DNA of 21,448 nt from SZAS-103 sp964449135 (GTDB lineage: Bacteria; Pseudomonadota; Gammaproteobacteria; Xanthomonadales; Xanthomonadaceae): the NCBI GenBank assembly GCA_964449135.1, contig CAYUXZ010000046.1:1-21448 (forward strand). The letters run 5' to 3'. Position 1 is the stretch's first letter. The number at the start of each line of letters is the position of its first letter. A program made the position numbers and the translations under genes. Under the pieces are notes generated by a model. That model searched no databases and was not told the origin of the DNA. It was given only the letters and a program-made list of their open reading frames with translations. Below are positions 18,675-21,448 of the stretch, one piece after another.

Positions 18675-19615
18675 TCCGCGGTCGCGAGCTGCGCAAGCGG
18701 ACGGCGCCAGAAGCGCCAGCGCTGCGACCGGAGGATCGTGAATCCGCTGCCGTCGGCGAAATCCAGCAGCAGACGGTCGTCCCCGCGCAACGCCGCTACG
18801 GCCGGCAGGATCCAGTCGGCGGCGAGCAAGCCCAGGTGCTTCGCGTTGCGCAGATCAATCAGCGCGTCGCTTTCGCGAAGTTTTCCCGAATACGCGGACG
18901 GAATCGGCTGCGGCGACATCTTCGCCAGTTCGCAAAGCCCGCGCAGCAGCAATTCTTCGCCGCAAACCATCGCGTAGTCGCAACGCACCGAGCTCGGCAA
19001 CGCGCCGCCGCCCCAGAACCACAGCGAGTTGACCGGTGGCTTGCCTTCCCTGGCGCGTTGCGCGTTCAGCGGATGGTTGTGCAGGATCACCTGTGCTTCG
19101 TTGAGCAGCCGCCGCCAGCGCCGGCCGGCATCGCCAGCGGGCAGATGCGATTCGAGGTTGTCGCCGAGCGCGGCTTCCGGAGGCGAAAACTCCGGGAACC
19201 GGCTTTCCAGCGGCATCATCAAGTACCAACGCTGCGGCACCGGCGCGGAAATCGGGAAGCCTTCGTCGCCGAACAGCGGCCTGAGCGGATGCAGCAGCGC
19301 TTCGCAATCGGCGAGGGACAGGTCCAGGTCGCCGCAGGCGAGCATGCGGCCGCCGCTGATGTCGGCCTGCACGTAGGCCGGGTCGGCGCGCAGCCAGGAG
19401 TTGTGGCTCGCGTCGTGCGCATCGAGCATGCGCGTGATCGGCGCCTCCGGGCAGTAGCGCGGGATCACATCGAAATACCGCTGCAGCTGCGGTTTCGATC
19501 CGGCCGTCGCAGCGGGGGGGCGATCGGCGCGGGCGAGCACGCGGCCGAGCTCCTGCGACAGCGGCTGTCCGCGGAATCGCGAACGCGACGGCAGCAGCAG
19601 CGTCAGCCTGCGCAC
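18671..19615 (-). CDS. rpfE: RpfE-like protein (phosphoglycerate-mutase-like, regulatory role uncertain)
   Basis: A 314-residue product of a conserved family found between greA and recJ in Xanthomonads, where it is named RpfE and loosely annotated as phosphoglycerate mutase-like. Its biochemical role is not established. Landmarks are the start VRRLTLLLPSRSRF, ADPAYVQADISGGRM near residue 80, LLNEAQVILHNHPLN, and the strongly conserved NSLWFWGGGALP. No transmembrane segment or signal peptide is seen. GTG 19613-19615 is chosen because it lies one base after the greA stop and gives the usual N-terminus; longer starts run into greA. The stop overlaps the recJ start (GTGA). Both junctions imply coupled translation greA-rpfE-recJ. 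The family is quite sure; any function in DSF signalling is inferred from the name. Confidence 0.85.
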   Translation of the reverse strand: MRRLTLLLPSRSRFRGQPLSQELGRVLARADRPPAATAGSKPQLQRYFDVIPRYCPEAPITRMLDAHDASHNSWLRADPAYVQADISGGRMLACGDLDLSLADCEALLHPLRPLFGDEGFPISAPVPQRWYLMMPLESRFPEFSPPEAALGDNLESHLPAGDAGRRWRRLLNEAQVILHNHPLNAQRAREGKPPVNSLWFWGGGALPSSVRCDYAMVCGEELLLRGLCELAKMSPQPIPSAYSGKLRESDALIDLRNAKHLGLLAADWILPAVAALRGDDRLLLDFADGSGFTILRSQRWRFWRRPLAQLATAE

Positions 19616-19616
19616 G

Positions 19617-20093
19617 TCAGCCTTCGTAACGGACGACGATGATCTCGTATTCGCGCTTGCCGGCCGGCGCATCGATGATGATGACGTCGCCCTCGTGCTT
19701 GCCGATCAGCGCGCGCGCGAGCGGCGAGGAGATCGAGATGAGGTTCAGCTTGATGTCGGCTTCGAGGTCGCCGACGATCTGGTAGCCGCGACGCTCGTCG
19801 GTTTCCACGTCCGCGAGTTCGACGTTCGCGCCGAACACGACTTTCGAACCGGCATTGAGTGCAGCCACGTCAATCAGCTGCGCGTTGCCCAGCGTGCCTT
19901 CGAGTTCCTTGATGCGGCCCTCGAGGAAACTCTGCTGCTCGCGCGCGGCATGGTATTCGGCGTTTTCGCTGAGGTCGCCGTGCGCGCGCGCTTCGGCTAT
20001 CGCGGCGATGATGCGCGGGCGCTCGACCGACCTGAGTCGTTCGAGTTCGCCGCGCAGGCGTTGCGCGCCCTTGGTGGTCAACGGAAATCGCAT
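19617..20093 (-). CDS. greA: Transcription elongation factor GreA
   Basis: Enters the secondary channel of RNA polymerase and stimulates cleavage of backtracked RNA. The 158-residue product equals E. coli GreA in length. The N-terminal coiled coil carries the acidic tip Asp40 and Glu43 in GDLSENAEYHAAREQQ. The C-terminal FKBP-like domain contains YQIVGDLEADIKLNLIS and SPLARALIGKHEGD. AGGA lies about 8 bases before the ATG. It follows carB by 46 bp and precedes rpfE by one base. The carAB-greA linkage is widely conserved. Confidence 0.98.
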   Translation of the reverse strand: MRFPLTTKGAQRLRGELERLRSVERPRIIAAIAEARAHGDLSENAEYHAAREQQSFLEGRIKELEGTLGNAQLIDVAALNAGSKVVFGANVELADVETDERRGYQIVGDLEADIKLNLISISSPLARALIGKHEGDVIIIDAPAGKREYEIIVVRYEG

Positions 20094-20139
20094 GTCGGTT
20101 TCCTGCAGTCGCTGATGATGATGTCGCGGATGATACGAG

Positions 20140-21448
20140 TCACGAAGCCTTGCCGGGCAACTGCGCGTGCAGTTCCTGCAGTGAACGCACTACGCCGTCG
20201 GCGCGGTGGTCCAGCGAATGCACCAGCGCGCGCGAGCCGGCGATCGTGGTCGAATAGGTCACTCCCGCCTGCAGCGCCTCGCGCCGGATCGAGAACGAGT
20301 CGGCGATCGCCTGCTTGCCCTCGGTGGTGTTTACGATGTAGACGATCTCGCCGTTCTTGATCAGGTCTACGATGTGCGGACGCCCTTCGAGTACCTTGTT
20401 GACGCGTTCGCAGGCGATGCCCTGCTCGGCCAGGAACGTCTGTGTGCCGCCGGTCGCGACCAACGTGTAGCCGCGACGCAACAGTTCGTGCGCGACGTCG
20501 AGCACGCGCGGCTTGTCCGGGTCGCGCACCGACACGAACGCCTTGCCGATCCGCGGCGCCTTGATGTTCGCCGCCTCGTGCCCGCGCGCGAACGCCTCGC
20601 CGAAACTCGGGCCCGTGCCCATCACCTCGCCGGTCGAGCGCATCTCCGGACCGAGTATCGGATCCACGTTCTGGAACTTCGCGAACGGGAAGATCGCTTC
20701 CTTGACCGAGTAGTACGGCGGGATCACTTCCTCGGTCACGCCCTGCTCGGCCAGCGAGCGCCCGACCATACAGCGCGCGGCGACCTTCGCGAGCGGAACG
20801 CCCGTCGCCTTCGAGACGAAGGGCACGGTACGCGATGCGCGCGGATTGACTTCGAGGACGTAGACCGTTTCCTCGCCGTTGAGGTGGATCGCGAACTGGG
20901 TGTTCATCAGCCCGACGACCTTGAGCTCGCGCGCCATCTTCGCGACCTGTTCGCGAAGCCGGTCCTGCACGTGCGCCGGCAGCGAATACGGCGGCAGCGA
21001 GCACGAGGAATCGCCCGAATGAACGCCGGCTTCCTCGATGTGCTCCATCACGCCGCCGACCAGCACGTTGCCTTCCGCGTCGGCGATGATGTCCACGTCC
21101 ACCTCGACCGCGTTGTCGAGGAAGCGGTCGAGCAGCACCGGCGAATCGTTGGACACCTTCACCGCGTCGCGGATGTAGCGCGTGAGGTCTGCATCGGAAT
21201 GCACGACCTCCATCGCGCGGCCGCCGAGCACGTAGCTCGGCCGCACGACCAGCGGATAGCCGATTTCGCCGGCGAGCGCGAGCGCCTGCTCGGCGTTGCG
21301 CGCGGTGCGGTTCGGCGGCTGCACGAGGCCGAGGTTTTGGATCATCTGCTGGAAGCGCTCGCGATCCTCGGCGAGGTCGATCGAATCAGGCGAAGTGCCG
21401 ATGATCGGCACGCCAGCGGCCTCGAGCGCGCGCGCGAGCTTGAGTGGC
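20140..21448 (-). CDS. carB: Carbamoyl-phosphate synthase large subunit (C-terminal part, cut by window edge)
   Basis: Makes carbamoyl phosphate for pyrimidines and arginine from bicarbonate, ATP and ammonia supplied by CarA. The visible 435 or so residues begin in the second synthetase half (LKLARALEAAGVPIIGTSPDSI). The second ATP-grasp domain shows YPLVVRPSYVLGGRAMEVV, VMEHIEEAGVHSGDSSCSLP and VYVLEVNPRASRTVPFVSK. The C-terminal allosteric MGS-like domain follows (KAFVSVRDPDKPRVLDVA, TLVATGGTQTFLAEQGI, ending LHAQLPGKAS). The first half and the start lie right of the window. greA follows after 46 bp. Confidence 0.98.
   Translation of the reverse strand, partial: PLKLARALEAAGVPIIGTSPDSIDLAEDRERFQQMIQNLGLVQPPNRTARNAEQALALAGEIGYPLVVRPSYVLGGRAMEVVHSDADLTRYIRDAVKVSNDSPVLLDRFLDNAVEVDVDIIADAEGNVLVGGVMEHIEEAGVHSGDSSCSLPPYSLPAHVQDRLREQVAKMARELKVVGLMNTQFAIHLNGEETVYVLEVNPRASRTVPFVSKATGVPLAKVAARCMVGRSLAEQGVTEEVIPPYYSVKEAIFPFAKFQNVDPILGPEMRSTGEVMGTGPSFGEAFARGHEAANIKAPRIGKAFVSVRDPDKPRVLDVAHELLRRGYTLVATGGTQTFLAEQGIACERVNKVLEGRPHIVDLIKNGEIVYIVNTTEGKQAIADSFSIRREALQAGVTYSTTIAGSRALVHSLDHRADGVVRSLQELHAQLPGKAS

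Noticed and set aside
17346..18977. 543-codon plus-strand frame opposite recJ and rpfE
   Set aside because: Spans the junction of two coupled minus-strand genes and has shadow composition; no domain recognised.

Overview
This window looks like chromosome from a high-GC gammaproteobacterium of the Xanthomonadales (Lysobacterales). The evidence is protein-level resemblance plus gene order: clpS-clpA, nudJ-mnmA-hflD, an aconitase next to an rpfB/rpfF/rpfC/rpfG block, and a carB-greA-rpfE-recJ-prfB-lysS block, the arrangement known from Xanthomonas. The genus cannot be fixed from the sequence. No tRNA, rRNA, CRISPR array, prophage or complete insertion sequence is visible. No stretch over 300 bases lacks a gene; the longest gap is 13899-14140.

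Layout. 1-1545 (minus): clpS followed by clpA (cut by the window edge), the adaptor and unfoldase of the ClpAP protease. 1655-3914 (plus): nudJ, mnmA, hflD, a tight operon as in E. coli but without the purB that follows there. 4066-6819 (plus): acnA, the aconitase called rpfA in Xanthomonas. 6833-7697: two small exported-protein genes, an STY0301-like protein and an NTF2-like lipoprotein, convergent and 4 bp apart, lying between acnA and rpfB; they look like accessory cargo. 7875-9551 (plus): rpfB (fadD-type acyl-CoA ligase), closed by a clear terminator hairpin. 9720-10628 (plus): rpfF, the DSF synthase. 10638-13898 (minus): the rpfG-rpfC operon, convergent with rpfF. 14141-21448 (minus): carB (cut by the window edge), greA, rpfE, recJ, prfB, lysS, in that transcription order.

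How it works together. RpfF makes a cis-2-unsaturated fatty acid signal (DSF family). RpfB acts on the signal or its fatty acid relatives. RpfC senses the signal and passes phosphate to RpfG, a response regulator whose HD-GYP domain degrades cyclic di-GMP. All catalytic residues that could be located are intact, so the system is predicted to be functional. It lacks rpfH and rpfD, which Xanthomonas campestris has. This is a known system in compact form, not a new one.

The most unusual signals are non-coding: a nested inverted-repeat element between prfB and lysS; a second copy of the lysS C-terminal coding end lying about 110 bp beyond the lysS stop, with a GTAG-headed hairpin and another palindrome in between; a textbook prfB +1 frameshift site; and a TATAAT box so close to clpS that its mRNA may be leaderless.
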